DNA of 64,000 nucleotides from Fallopia convolvulus (taxonomy: Eukaryota; Streptophyta; Magnoliopsida; Caryophyllales; Polygonaceae): contig OZ024721.1 of assembly GCA_964016875.1 (NCBI GenBank), forward strand, positions 4,903,001-4,967,000, given 5' to 3'. The notes under the pieces were generated by a model. The model was not told the DNA's origin and did no database searches. It saw only the letters and a program-made list of their open reading frames with translations. This document shows positions 23,401 through 34,610 of the stretch, in pieces (position 1 is the stretch's first letter; each line of letters opens with the position of its first letter). Made by a program: the position numbers and the translations under genes.

Positions 23401-25483
23401 AGGGATAGAGGTAAATTTGATTCAAGAAGTTCTCCTTGTTTGTTTTTAGGATATCCACCTGGTACAAAGGGATACAAAGTCTTGGACATTATCACTAAGA
23501 AAATTTACATCTCTAGGGATGTTCAATTTCATGAGATCACTTTTCCTTTACACATTCCAAACTTCAAATTAGACTCTTCTCTTCCATTACTTGTCATACA
23601 AACAGATTTCCCTCCTATTTTTCTTCCTACTAACACTACTTTTACCACTCCATCCACTTCCATACTTGACTCTCCTGATCCCTTACATTATCTACCATCC
23701 TCTTTAGATGATGTTCTTTCCTCTCCTCCTATCTCTCAATCAGAAACCATACCTCTTGACACACAAGAAACTGATCCCCCTCTCAGAAGATCACAGAGAG
23801 TTCATAAACCACCCACATATTTGCAAGATTATGTCACTAATTTTTGTCATGCAGTCGACCAGTTTCCTCTCTCAAATGGGTGTGTTGCTTCATTTTTTGC
23901 TCCACAATATCCTTTCTCTGCACCTACATTGCATTTTTCAGAACCAAAAACCTACCTTAAAGCTTCTAAAGATCCAAACTGGGTATTAGCTATGAAGAAA
24001 GAATTGGAAGCATTATCTTCTAACAATACATGGGAAGTTGTTGATTTGCCTGCAGGTAAGAGAGCAATAGGTTGTAAATGGGTGTTTAAAATTAAGCTTA
24101 AGGCAGATGGGAGCATTGAAAGGCACAAGGCAAGGCTTGTTGCTAAAGGCTACACCCAACAACATGGTCTAGATTTTGAAGAGACCTTTTCTCCAGTGGT
24201 ATGAATGACAACAGTCAAAACATTACTCTCTCTTGCTCTTAACAAACATTGGAAAATTTATCAATTAGATGTCAACAATGCGTTTTTGCATGGTGACTTA
24301 ATGGAAGAGGTGTATATGATAATGCCAGAGGGAGTAGAAAATTCAGAAGGGAAGGTTTGTTTACTCAAGAAAAGTCTTTATGGACTTAAACAGGCATCGA
24401 GACAATGGTTTCACAAATTGACCACCACTTTGGTTACTCTGAATTTTGCTCAGTCTCAGTATGATTCATCACTTTTTATTCAGAAAACTGCTTCGAGTAT
24501 GACCATTGTAGCTATATATGTGGATGACATCATAGTTACTGGATCAGATTTTCAGGTTATCTCACATTTAAAGCAAGCTTTGCACACTCTGTTCAGCATC
24601 AAAGATCTTGGAGAGTTGAATTTGTTTTCTTGGTATCGAAGTTACACATTCAGCAGGCTGTATGATCTTATCTCAGTCCAAGCTAGCCCGAGAAATTGTC
24701 ACTGAAGCTCAAGTTCAGGATCATCACAGTCGAGCTACTCCTCTTCCAATTCATTTTAAACTAGGAGATACAGGCAATGGAAATCCTTTATCAGATCCAT
24801 CTATTTACAGAAGCTTGGTGGGGAAACTCAATTACCTCACTAATACAAGACCTGATATCTCTTTTGCTATTCAAGTTTTGAGCTAGTTTCTACAAAAGCC
24901 ATTACAATCACACATGGATGCCTTACTTCATCTCATCAGTTATGTCAAAGGAACTCCTAACTATGGTCTATCATTTCAGCATGGAGATCAAATCAAGTTA
25001 CAAGCCTTCAGTGACTCAGATTGGGCAGGGTGTCCAATGACTCGACGATCTGTTACAGGATATGTCATCTTACATGGATCGAATCCAATTACTTGGAGAT
25101 CAAAGAAACAAGCAACCGTTTCTCGAAGTTCTTCAGAGGCTGAGTACAGGGCCTTATCACAAGCAGCAGCAGAGATCACTTGGTTAGTTAATCTCCTTCA
25201 AGAGCTGGGTGAATCCAATCTCCAGCCAGTCACATTGCATTGTGACAACAAGTCAGCCATCCACATTGCACATAATCCAGTGTTTCATGAGCAAACGAAG
25301 CACTTGGAAATAGACTGTCATTTTACGAGAGAAAAAGTCATGGATGGATTGTTGCAACTCAGCTATCTCCCTACAACCAATCAACTAGCTGATGTTCTTA
25401 CAAAGATCTTGCCTTCGCAGCATCACAAGGAGTTATTGTCCAAACTGGGCATGTTCATTCCTTCTTCCCCTGCTCCAGTTTGA
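20455..25483 (+). pseudogene. Copia gag-pol polyprotein, broken
   Basis: Gag starts MTNDDKKDSSASPG and contains LNDTNYHQWRRVVE and the zinc knuckle CDHCKVPGHSLSRC (near 21930). Protease has VIDTGATHHIS (near 22225). Integrase has TDIWGP, IRSDNGKEF and QQNGVVERKH, so the DDE triad is visible. RT has CKWVFKIKLKADG, QLDVNNAFLHG and AIYVDDIIVTG. RNase H has SDSDWAGC and SRSSSEAEYRAL. Defects are a 539-bp hAT insertion in gag, TGA at 22121-22123, a frame change near 22780-22860, TGA at 24202-24204, a frame change near 24620-24660 and TAG at 24884-24886. It is not able to move on its own. Confidence 0.92.
20933..21471. mobile_element. hAT-type MITE, 539 bp, inserted in Copia gag
   Basis: The ends are TAGGGTTGTCC and, inverted, TAGGGCTGTTC. 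The flanks are TTCTTATT at 20925-20932 and 21472-21479, an 8-bp duplication typical of hAT elements. Removing it restores the gag frame (LSITSYYTKFKRFWDEY). The interior is AT-rich, with dense GGTTCGG/CCGAACC subterminal repeats on both sides. There is no coding capacity. Confidence 0.88.
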
Positions 25484-25726
25484 GGGGGGGTGTTAACCTT
25501 GATTAAAGCACAACGTTTTGCTCTTTTATTTCTCTTTGTAATTCAGCTTTTAAAACGATGCGTTTAGCTTCACTTGTCTAGAAGCAACGTTCCTCTTGGC
25601 TCATATATAAGCCTTTTCTCTCTCTGTAACAAGATTGCTCAAGTTAAATGAAACAGTGCTTGCTCTTTTGCTCTACACTTTCTCTCAATCAAACAATTCT
25701 CAAATCTCGATTTACAATTTGTATTA

Positions 25727-26505
25727 GTTCCAGGGTTTGTTTATTGTTCAAACCCTCCTTGCTCGATCGTGTAGGTTTTTGACATTGCTCATCCCCATCG
25801 TTTTCTCTTATTTTTTAATTGTAGATCATCTTCAATTGTTCATTAAGAACCGATATTCTAAGGGAGCAGTTTGCGACTATTCATATTGCCACCAGGTTGC
25901 GACCATTCGACCTTATCTATATTGTCAAGGTTCAATTACTTACTCCTTCCCTCTTATTCATATATAATGTAAGCAGCTCTTTGCTGCCGAGTTGAGTTTT
26001 TCATTGCTGAGTGAAAAATTGAAGGTTCGTTGCAAGGCAGAATACTACTAAGTTCTTATTTGAGCGGTGGCAGTAACCTTGCTGAATATAAGTCTTGTTA
26101 ATACTTCATAGAAGTAGGGAGCAAGTCTTGTTAATACGTCATAGAAGTAGGGAATTTCCCTGGAAAGAAGGACACACCACTTTTGCAACTCAAGAAGAGG
26201 CAGATGTTGAGGTTTTGCATTAGATATACTGTTAAAATATCTTTGAGATTTTCTTAGTATTTGTTTTTTTGTTTCTCCTTTGGTTAAAGTTAAAGATTGT
26301 ATACCAGAACTCTTTAACTTTTTGCAGTTTTAATGCTTCAAATATCTTCTTATAGGTCATAGCTACAATTGTAACAGGTTCTTCTAATATTGGAGCTGTA
26401 TAGACAGATTTATGAAGAATATTAGCTGAGTTTATGAAGACATTTTTAGAACATATTTGTAATGACATTGATGTGTTTGGATTTTGGCTATGTAATGTAC
26501 TCAAT
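25727..26505. other. Region right of the Copia element, no gene recognised
   Basis: Before the Copia insertion this was continuous with 19737-20080. Short ORFs (25737-25967 plus, 26232-26504 minus) show no known motif. A 25-bp phrase (AAGTCTTGTTAATAC) is doubled near 26090-26145. Confidence 0.4.
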
Positions 26506-26672
26506 ATTTTTTTTTGATAAGGAAAGAAATTAGGGAGCCCACTAACATGCTAGTGGTCGCCCTAGGGCATCCAAGCGGATGAGGGTGAGAAAACCCGGGT
26601 CAACTGCAAGCGGGATAGAGGAGACACGTCTGAAGGATCCAGCGATGAAGTCCGCTACAGAAGTAAGGTTAA
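26506..26672 (-). mobile_element. L1 3' end fragment
   Basis: On the plus strand it begins with a T run and GATAAGG, the reverse complement of the CCTTATCAAAA end typical of plant L1 elements. The phrase GCCCTAGGGCATCCAAGCGG matches the equivalent position of the L1 at 53531-54197 with few changes. Only about 165 bp are left. Confidence 0.6.
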
Positions 26673-26679
26673 GCCTTCC

Positions 26680-27010
26680 ATGAGTGTTTTACAAGCTGAA
26701 GCGTTTTCTCTTTTGTTTGGTTTTCAGTTTATTGTTTCTTCTAAATTTACTCATGTCATTATGGAGGGAGATAATCTTTCTCTTATTAATTCTATAAAAC
26801 GTATCTGGAAAATTCCTTGGGAAATTCAAGCTTTAATCTAAGATATTAATTCCTTAATTTCTGTTATTCCTCATGTTCAGATTTTTCATTATTACAGTGA
26901 ATGTAATAATGCAGCTGATTTCATTGCTAGAAGATTTATCGCCATGCCCCTCCTTCAACATTTGATCCTTGCAGAGCAAGACTTGTCAGTTGTAATTCAG
27001 CTTTAACGAC
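26680..27010 (+). mobile_element. L1 RNase H domain fragment
   Basis: The plus strand reads SVLQAEAFSLLFGFQF, VIMEGDNLSLINSIKRIWKI, PWEIQALI, a stop, DINSLISVI, then CNNAADFIARRF. The DN and NxAAD motifs mark an RVT_3-type RNase H. It is oriented opposite to the adjacent L1 3' end at 26506-26672, so the two come from different insertions or a rearranged one. Confidence 0.7.
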
Positions 27011-27281
27011 TCGCTTAAGTTTAAATGTTAGTCAGCGTCCCATTGTTTTGGAATTCCTAAAGATCATCCGCATTGATGATTCAGGTTGGCCTTGTAATTT
27101 ACGGGCGACTTTATGTTTGCCTAGTATTATATAAAAAATTGCTAAAACATTTTCAATGTTGACAACTATTTAAGTATTGTGGGCCCGAAGGAAAAGTGAT
27201 AGTATGTTTGCCTGTTTGACATGGTGGGGGTGGCCGGGTGGAGAACAAGCTAAAATTCATTTCTGTCTTGAACTTTGTTTT
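27011..27281. other. Flank of the Tat-type Gypsy element
   Basis: Probable L1 downstream sequence runs into non-coding DNA. No gene is seen. Confidence 0.35.
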
Positions 27282-27688
27282 TGTCAAGAATTCGACTAAC
27301 GAAGATTACTGATGGAGACTATTTAATGTAGGGTTTTACTAACCGATAAGCAGTATTCCGATCAAAATGTGAACTTAAAGGTTGGAACTCAATTGCAAAC
27401 TCGAAGTGTACGATTATAGAGAAACTGATTTTTCCCCCAAATACAGCATACCACTATCTCAGTTACATTTACCTCTTTTATTCTCTCGTCCTCCATGTCC
27501 TATGACCGTTACTACCCACGTCCCCATAGGTTACACTCCACGTTCGGCGTCGTGTGTCGATGGCGATTCTATTCCCTCCAACCGTATGCTCATCTGGACT
27601 TTTGATGAGCTGAAGCAGGCCTGAGGAATTTGGCTTTTGTGTGATTGGGCCAGAGTAGATATGGGCTGCCGAAATGTTGGGCCCAACA
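27282..27688 (-). repeat. 3' LTR of the Tat-type element
   Basis: It shares long stretches with the right LTR, for example AACCGATAAGCAGTATTCCG and CCATGTCCTATGACCGTTAC. The minus-strand start is TGTTGGGCCCAACA, itself a palindrome. This copy is uninterrupted and shows the original sequence at the chromovirus target (CATACCACTATCTCAG). Confidence 0.75.
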
Positions 27689-27792
27689 ATGGCCCTAAAA
27701 CATCGAATCAATTTTCGAATTGTTGAGATCTTTTCACTATTTACCTTTCGCGATCCTCGTTCTTCTGGCTGTGCCACGTGTAGCGCCGAGAT

Positions 27793-29322
27793 CTATGGAC
27801 GCTCCGTCGCTACCCAATATCAAAGTCGAAAGGACGGATGACTACTTTATTTATTGTAGCCTCGGAAGTCATCATTCATCCCCCTCGCCAATCTCTCTAG
27901 GTAAGAATTACTCTTCATTTTCTTCTTTTTCTGATCTAAGAAAAAACCTTCCTCTGCTCCTTCAATGGAGAAAACTCGTCTTGTCTCTAAACATGGCTTC
28001 CAGCCCTCCGGGGTATTGCAAGAATGTGATAGTATGGCAAACAACATGTCTTTGGAGGAGCTGAATCAGACCCTCCAAGACGGTGGCTTCCCCGACCCCA
28101 ATCTAAGAAGATAATCTCGAAGTTGTTCAAACTACTGTTAGTGCAAAGGACCTTCGGGGCGTCTCCGACTAGTCCTTCCAAAGAACGTTCTGAGGGCGAA
28201 GAGTGCGCTACGTCGGTGTAATTAGAAGAATCGAGCAAGAAAGAGAGTCTTCTGGTGGTGAAAATGTCATCTACTCCCATGCCTGCTGCTGTCTCTGGTC
28301 CTTCCAATGGCATGAAAGAAACGACCTTTGTTTTAATGTTCATCTTTCCCGAAGGCCTTTTTTTCCTGTCGTTTCTGACTTTGCTACCCCTTTATTCCCA
28401 GATGCTCGCTCTTGTAAGTCTGTTTCGAGCTTTTCTGCCTCGGACCTCATTCTTCGAAAGACGAGGTCTAGTGAATCCAGGCCTCCGACCACACCCACTA
28501 TCAAGGTTGAAGCTCTTAGATCTTCTCACAAACGCTAGGCGTCGAATGACAGGGATCCCATTGATTTGCGGGACGGCGCTTCCTCTGACTGTCGGTCCCT
28601 CCAACAGTATCGCGATCCGTCCTTCAAGAAAAGGAATGCATCTACTTTTGCTCGTTCCATGGCCGCCGAGGTTGGTTCTGGGGCTTGGAAGGTAACCGCT
28701 ATATTTGTTTACTCCTTCTGACTTTCCCTGTCCACGGTATTACTAGCATTTATTTGGTTTCTGACTACCTCTCTAGAATTAAATCTTCCAAGAGATCGGC
28801 CTGATCATGGATGAACTGGATGAAGAGATGGCCCAACAGGAGCGGAGGAGGCAAGAAGTCGTGAAGTATCGGTACAAGGTAGCGAAGGCTCGAGAGAAAT
28901 CGCTTAACCACTCAAAGATGTTGGCCGCTAAGGAGGAATCTGCAAGAGCACGGGTGCCCGAGTTGGAGTAGGAGGTGCTGGTGTTGCAGGCTAAGGTTGC
29001 GGAGCTTGAAGCGAGGGTCACTGATTTTATTTCTATGAGGAAAGAGGAGGCCGACGACATCAGTGCCTACTACAGCATGTTGTCTCGACTGAAGACCATG
29101 AAGGAGTACGAGACAGGGAAAACCTCTTGGAACGTGGAGAAACTTCAGGCATTGTTCTTGGCCACTTACCCTGGAGGTGTTCCCCCAACTAAGGTAGTTG
29201 CAATGTTAGGCATTGTTGGCTCCCCCATGACTCCTAGTACTCAAGAAGATCAAGATGCAGATGCGACAGATGTGGACGGAGAGCACACGGAGAAGGATGG
29301 GACCCCGGTTGACCCTACATAA
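27793..29322 (+). pseudogene. Antisense ORF (aORF) of the Tat-type element, coiled coil
   Basis: This plus-strand coding region lies opposite to gag-pol, between integrase and 3' LTR. Recognisable pieces are MDAPSLPNIKVERTDDY (27793), MANNMSLEELNQTLQDGG (about 28030) and DLRDGASSDCRSLQQYRDP (about 28560). A long charged coiled coil follows (IMDELDEEMAQQERRRQEVV, then VLVLQAKVAELEARVTDFI). The C-terminus is acidic (DADATDVDGEHTEKDGTP). A GT-AG intron-like gap may lie at about 28693-28774. A TAG at about 28969 and earlier frame changes break it. Antisense ORFs at this position have been described in plant Tat elements; their function is unknown. The similarity to 'putative gypsy type transposon' plant proteins is from memory. 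Confidence 0.6.
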
Positions 29323-30245
29323 TTTCTTTCTAAGTGATGAAGGATTCTGACGGCTGTGGCCATTTGTAAAAACTTGTTTTAATTTTTGTGTTTTGCTTTG
29401 GTGGACAAGCAATACCTTTGAGCCGTGCCGTTTATCGGGCGGTTCTTAGGCTTTTGGATGGTGGTTGGGCCATGGATATTGTTATTTCTTTGCCCCCCGT
29501 CATGGGGTGGGGGTTTTATTGCTTTTCGCCTTTCATGCTTTTCATTATTATTTTGCTTTTTTCTCCTATTTTGGTGTCCTTTTCAAGTGACCGTGTCGAG
29601 TGGCGGTTTTCGGATGTCCAGCCCCTACAAAAGGTCGTTCTTTAGTCAAAGGATATGCATAGTTATGGCTCACGCAATAGGAAAATTCTAGCTGGTGTTA
29701 CGGGTGACTCAAGGGAGGCCTCGAGCCCCTGCACGCTTGAGAGTTTACCTATCTTGAAGGCACACATCGGACATTACCCGTTGACATTTTGCAGTGCCCT
29801 AACGTCGTCCGTCGATGGTCTGGCGTTTGCTAGTTGTTCTGGCGCTGTGAGGAAGGGGTCCTCTCTGCGGAGTATCGAGTGTTTGGGGAATGTTCTCCCG
29901 ACTCCAATTATACCGACGATGTTGCCGGATAGCGGGTGTCTAGGACACACTTTCCTATGCCCTGTCATGATTTGTAAAAAATTTCGTTTTAGAATCTCTT
30001 CGTCTTTTGTGTGTTAACTTTTGTAAATAAGGTATTCGTACCGTTTTTATTTCCAAAAGTTCCCCTCTTTTGGAAAAGAATGTCGGGGACAACTTCTGGT
30101 TGTATTATTATATGGACATCATACGAAAAACATTTTAACCCGTGCACCTTTTGTATTAAACCTTGTTTTATAAAAAAAATCACATACCGTGGATTATAGC
30201 TTACTCTCTTTTTTTATTTTGGCCGTCTCTAGCTTCTTTCTTTAT
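29323..30245. other. Non-coding part of the Tat element between aORF and integrase
   Basis: No domain is recognised on either strand. It probably holds the convergent 3' ends of the aORF transcript and of gag-pol. Confidence 0.5.
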
Positions 30246-32990
30246 TCAGAAATAATACTTCTTCAGATGCCTAGCGTTCCAACTACGCGGTACTGATTCG
30301 CTTGTCAGGGAATCAAGCTTGTATGCGCCTTGTCTCGTGACTCTAATTATATTGTAAGGTCCCTCCCAAGCGAGAGCGAGATTTCCAACGTTTAGCTCGA
30401 CGATGTTTTGGAACACCTTTCGAAGGACCCAGTCGCCGACACAAAAGGCTTTGACCCGGACGGTCTTGTTGTAAATGCGGGCCACCTACTGTTGTTGTCG
30501 TGCCAGGCGTAGTCGCACCCTTTCTCTAAGTTCTTCCGTAGTGTCCAAATTGGTCGCCAACTCGGTGGCGTTCTGGTCAGGTGTCAGCAGTCCATACCAA
30601 GCGGTGGGCACAACTATTTCTGCCGGGATGACCACCTCGCCACCCATAGACTAGGGAGAATGGCGACTGTCTTGTGGCTGCCTTTGGGGTTGTTCTGTCT
30701 ACCCACAGAACGTAAGGCAGTTCATCGGCCCATCGTCCTTTGGCCTTGACCAATCGCTTCTTAAGGTTGTTGATAATCACTTTGTTGTTGGATTCTGCTT
30801 GTCCGTTGGCTTGTGGATAGCGAGGAGTGGAGGTCACTAGGTCGATATTCCATTGTCGGCAATAATTTCGTGTTTTTCTGCCAATGAATGGCGACCCATT
30901 GTCGTAGACAACTTTCGAGGGTATTCCGAAGCGGCATACGATGTGCTTCCTGATGAATACAATGACTTGCTGCTCTTTTATCTCTTTGTATGCCTCTGCT
31001 TTGATCCACTTGGAAAAGTAGTCGGTAACTGCCAAGAAAAGCTGTCCAGATGACGGTGGCAACTTCCCCACGATGTTCATTCCCCTTCTCATGAAGGGCC
31101 ATGGGATCAGTGTGGGATGTAATGGCTCTGGCGGTTGGTGGGAGGTAGGAGCGTGCTTTTGGCAGGCCACACACTTTTGGGAATAGATCTTGGCGCATGG
31201 TCGGCTAGTAGTACTCGAAGTTGAGCGCTTTGTTAGAGAGGTTGCGGCCTCTTGAATGGTTTCCGCATTTGCCCTCATGTAGCTCCTAGAGGACCTTTTG
31301 CACCTCTCCATTCGCTAGGCAGCGGAGTGAGGTTCCCACGACAGACTGCTTGAACAGAACTCCATTTTCTACATTGTAACGAGCCGCCTTCATCCTGAGG
31401 GCTTTGTCCATGTATGAGCCGTCGTAGATACGACTGAGTCCAACACTCATCTTCTGGAGATGTATCGTGGATACCTGCTTCTGGATTCTGATCGTCATAT
31501 ATCTCATGCTGAGTACATACATCTTTAACTCCAGCAAACTTTTGATCAAGTTGCGTTGTTTGTCCCGGGAGGCTAGTCGCTTTGGTTATTGCTGGAAACA
31601 ACACGTGCACCAGCGGGATTGAAGGGAACTCCTCTAAATCCAACACAGATGCTAGATTTTCTAATGCATTAGCTTGCACATTCTCTTCTTTGGAAACTTT
31701 TTGGATTGTGAAGGTTTCAAATTCAAGCATGATCTCTCTGACCTTCTCTGCATACGCGACCATCCTGGTGTCTCTAGCAGCGAAAATCCTTAGAATCTGG
31801 TTCACGATCAGCAGTGAGTCACATTTCACCTTCAACTCTTTGACTACAATTCTCGGACTACCGTCAACCCCATCGTCCCGCCTATCTATTGATCGTGAAC
31901 TAGATTCCGAGGCTACTGTCAACCCTAGAATCCGTTGCTGGAACATGCGGTCACCAATCTCTTATACGTAGCCCAGCATGCTTCATCCCGAACGACATGA
32001 CTTAGTAACAATAAGTACCCTGACTGGTGATGAACGAGGTCTTTTCCTGGTCCTCCAAATGCATTTGGATTTGGTTGTACCCACTAAAGGCATCCATAAA
32101 GGTTAGCATCTCGTGGTCGGTGGTCGCATCTACCATGGCGTGTATGTGGGTTAAATGAAAGGAGTCTTTTGGACAGGCTTTGTTAAGGTCCATGAAGTTA
32201 ATGCAGACCCTCCACTTATTGTTCTTCTTGCTTACTACCACGACGTTTGCCAGCCACTCAGGGTATTTCACCTCCTTGATTTTGCCAGTCCTAAGCAACT
32301 TCTGAACCTCCTCATCAACAATTAAATTTCTTTCAGGCGCGAATTTCCGCCTCTTCTGCTTTACTGGTGGATGACGAGGATCTATATTCAGTCGGTGGGT
32401 AATGACTGCATGGTCGATCCCCACCAAGTCCTCCTGTGGCCATGCGAAGCAGCTATTGTGTTTCATTAGAAAATTGATCAACTCAGTTTTTGCCTCAAGG
32501 GCGAGATCTTGCCTGATTCTCACTGTCTGTAGTGGTTTCTAGGTATCGAGGAGATCCTTTCCACCTCGGGGTCTCGTGATAGTGCGGACCCCTTGGCCCC
32601 CTTTGGTTGCTATTCTATTTGAGCGACAGTTGCCTTGAGAGCAAACTTGTAACACTCGTGGACAACCGCTGATCGCCTTTAATTTCTCGGATTCCCCAAG
32701 GAGTGGGGAACTTGATGGTTTGATGGTAAGATGACGGGACCGCCTTAAAGTTTTGGATCCAAGGTCAGCCCATGATGATGTTATAACAAGAAGGGTAGTC
32801 CAGCACGGAGAACCTTACTTGCAAGTTGATCCCTTTGGCGTAAGTTGGAAGGGTTATCTCTCTGAGGATGTGCACAATTGCTCCGCTGAATCCCACCAAT
32901 GCCACAAATTTTCTGTGGATATTTTCCTCCTTCAACCCCATTTCCTTGAGAGCATCAAGTCTCATCATGTTGGTTGAGCTTCTTGTGTCG
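30246..32990 (-). pseudogene. Tat-type pol: protease, RT, RNase H, integrase, broken
   Basis: Reading leftwards: protease (about 32990-32690) has SDTRSSTNMM where DTG is expected, and IIMG. RT (32523-32002) has LNIDPRHPPVKQKRRKF, VCINFMDLNKACPKDSF and FMDAFSGYNQIQM. The frame then breaks and the YVDD half of RT plus the classical RNase H appear deleted near 31930. The additional RNase H remains (VKCDSLLIVNQILRIFAARD, then KEENVQANALENLAS). Integrase (31311-30577) has the CVACQ zinc part, FLAVTDYFSKWIKAE, VVYDNGSPFIG and QANGQAESNN, so the catalytic D, D and E are visible. The integrase C-terminus is at 30485-30246 (VRVKAFCVGDWVLRKVFQN). Confidence 0.82.
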
Positions 32991-34285
32991 CTGAAGGTAA
33001 TGGCCAGCCCATCGCGGTGAGGGCCACTAGACCAGCCGAATCCGAGTCGTTGAAGGTAATGGCGTCCCTTGGGTATCCCCCGGGATTTCGAATTCTTGCC
33101 ATCAATTGTCCGTCTGGGCATTCCCGAGCGTGGCGTTTTGCTGCCGAGTAGGTGACGCCGTAAATGTCGGACCCTCCAGAAATGACGTTGAAGATCTTAG
33201 CATACTCTGGGGACGACGAGATGTCCATGGGTTCTGACATATTCTGGATGGCTGGTATCCCGAAATTTGGTGCGATCTTGGATAGAAAGCCTCTCGAGTG
33301 AAGGTAGGCTAGTTCCTTCCTGAGTGCAAAACATTCGTTTGTTTCCTGCCCATAGTCCTCATGGAAGTTGCACCACTTCGTCTTATCCCTCTTCGGGTTG
33401 GTGTTTTTCACCTTCTTGGGCCACCTGATCTTGTCCCCGAACTTCTCGAGACCTTTCACTATTTTGGTATTCCCTAGACCAAGGTTGTACTCATGGACTT
33501 TTGGCTGCTGAGTGGCGTCCTTCTTCTCGCCTGGTCGTTTGACACCGGCGGTGTGTACCTCGGGCGCCTCTGGATGGGTCTTTGGGTAAAACTGTCCATG
33601 ACGATTTTTTCGATGGTCAGGAGCGTATTTCCTTTCCACCCGGTCGAAAACCGAAGAAGCCCTCATAGGAGCCTCGTCCTCTTCTAGCCTGATGTGCGCC
33701 AAGGCTTTCACTTGGATGTCCTCGAAGCTGTGGTAGGGATACTTCGTGAGTTCTCGATAGAGTTCGCTGTCTAGGAGCAAGCCCCTCTGGAAGTCCCCTA
33801 TGGAGGTGGGGATATCATAGAGTGGGATCGCCACTTTCTCTCGGTTGAACCAGTTCAGAAATGCCCTTAAGGATTCTCGTGACCTCTAGGAGACCCGGTA
33901 CAGGTCGTTGGATTGTTTCATCAATTTCCTACTGCTGGCGAACTACACCCTGAAGGCGTCCACCAGACCAGCGAAAGACCCGATGCTCCCTCGGGGAAGG
34001 TTTATGAACCAAGTCAAGGCCGCGCCCGAGAGCACAGTTCCAAACCCCTTGCACATGTTTGCCTCCCTTGAATCTCGCGGTACAGAACTAGTCATCATCT
34101 TCTATTTGAAGATGGCTACGTGCTCGTCTGGATCCCCCGTCCCGTCGTATGTGGGGATCGCCAGGACGATGAATCTTTTGGGAATACCTACACTGGCGAT
34201 TGGAGCCGTGAAGGGGAATTCGTCCCATCTGGGTGATGTTGTCCTCAATCCCATTGAGCCTATCTTTCATGTACTTCTAGAATAA
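32965..34285 (-). pseudogene. Tat-type gag, broken
   Basis: The 5' part (34285-33840) reads PTYDGTGDPDEHVAIFK, then TWFINLPRGSIGSF and SLRAFLNWFNREKVAIPLYD, with stops. The 3' part (33834-32965) has a long open frame with ELTKYPYHSFEDIQVKALAH and the unusual zinc-finger-like stretch KWCNFHEDYGQETNEC, a Tat-lineage gag pattern. Confidence 0.8.
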
Positions 34286-34399
34286 GACTTCCATAAAGGT
34301 GTCCGGAGGAGGTACCTGATTCTCGACTCTCTCGCCATAGATGGGATGATAGACCCCAATGCCCGCTGACCGGGCCGCGGTCCTGTTTCCGGAGATTAC

Positions 34400-34610
34400 T
34401 GACTGAGAATATTTAACGACTGAGAATATTTACTGATTGAGAATTCGACCAGCAAAGATTACTGACTAAGAATTTTTAATGTAGGGCTTAACCGATAAGC
34501 AGTATTCCGAACAAAATGTGAACTCAAAGGTGGGAACTCGATTGCAAACTCGAAGTGTATGATTACAAAGAACAATTACAACTGGTTTTCCCCAAATACA
34601 ACATACCCCC
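34400..34610 (-). repeat. 5' LTR of the Tat-type element, left half
   Basis: It matches the left LTR from its beginning to CATACC, where the chromovirus is inserted. Near its left end ACTGAGAATATTTA is locally duplicated. A canonical Tat primer site is not recognisable next to it. Confidence 0.7.

Larger units (their letters stand above)
20081..25726 (+). mobile_element. Copia LTR retrotransposon, near full length, defective
   Basis: LTRs of 236 bp lie at 20081-20316 and 25491-25726 (TGTTAACC to TTGTATTA). I count four differences (about 1.7 percent), so the insertion is fairly recent. The target duplication is GTTCC (20076-20080 and 25727-25731). The primer site TGGTATCAGAGC is at 20317-20328 and the polypurine tract TTGAGGGGGGG at 25480-25490. 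A TATA box (ATATATAA) is at 20193-20200. The order gag, protease, integrase, RT, RNase H defines Copia. The LTR ends in TA rather than the usual CA. It lies 345 bp upstream of the DUF3326 start codon. Confidence 0.95.
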
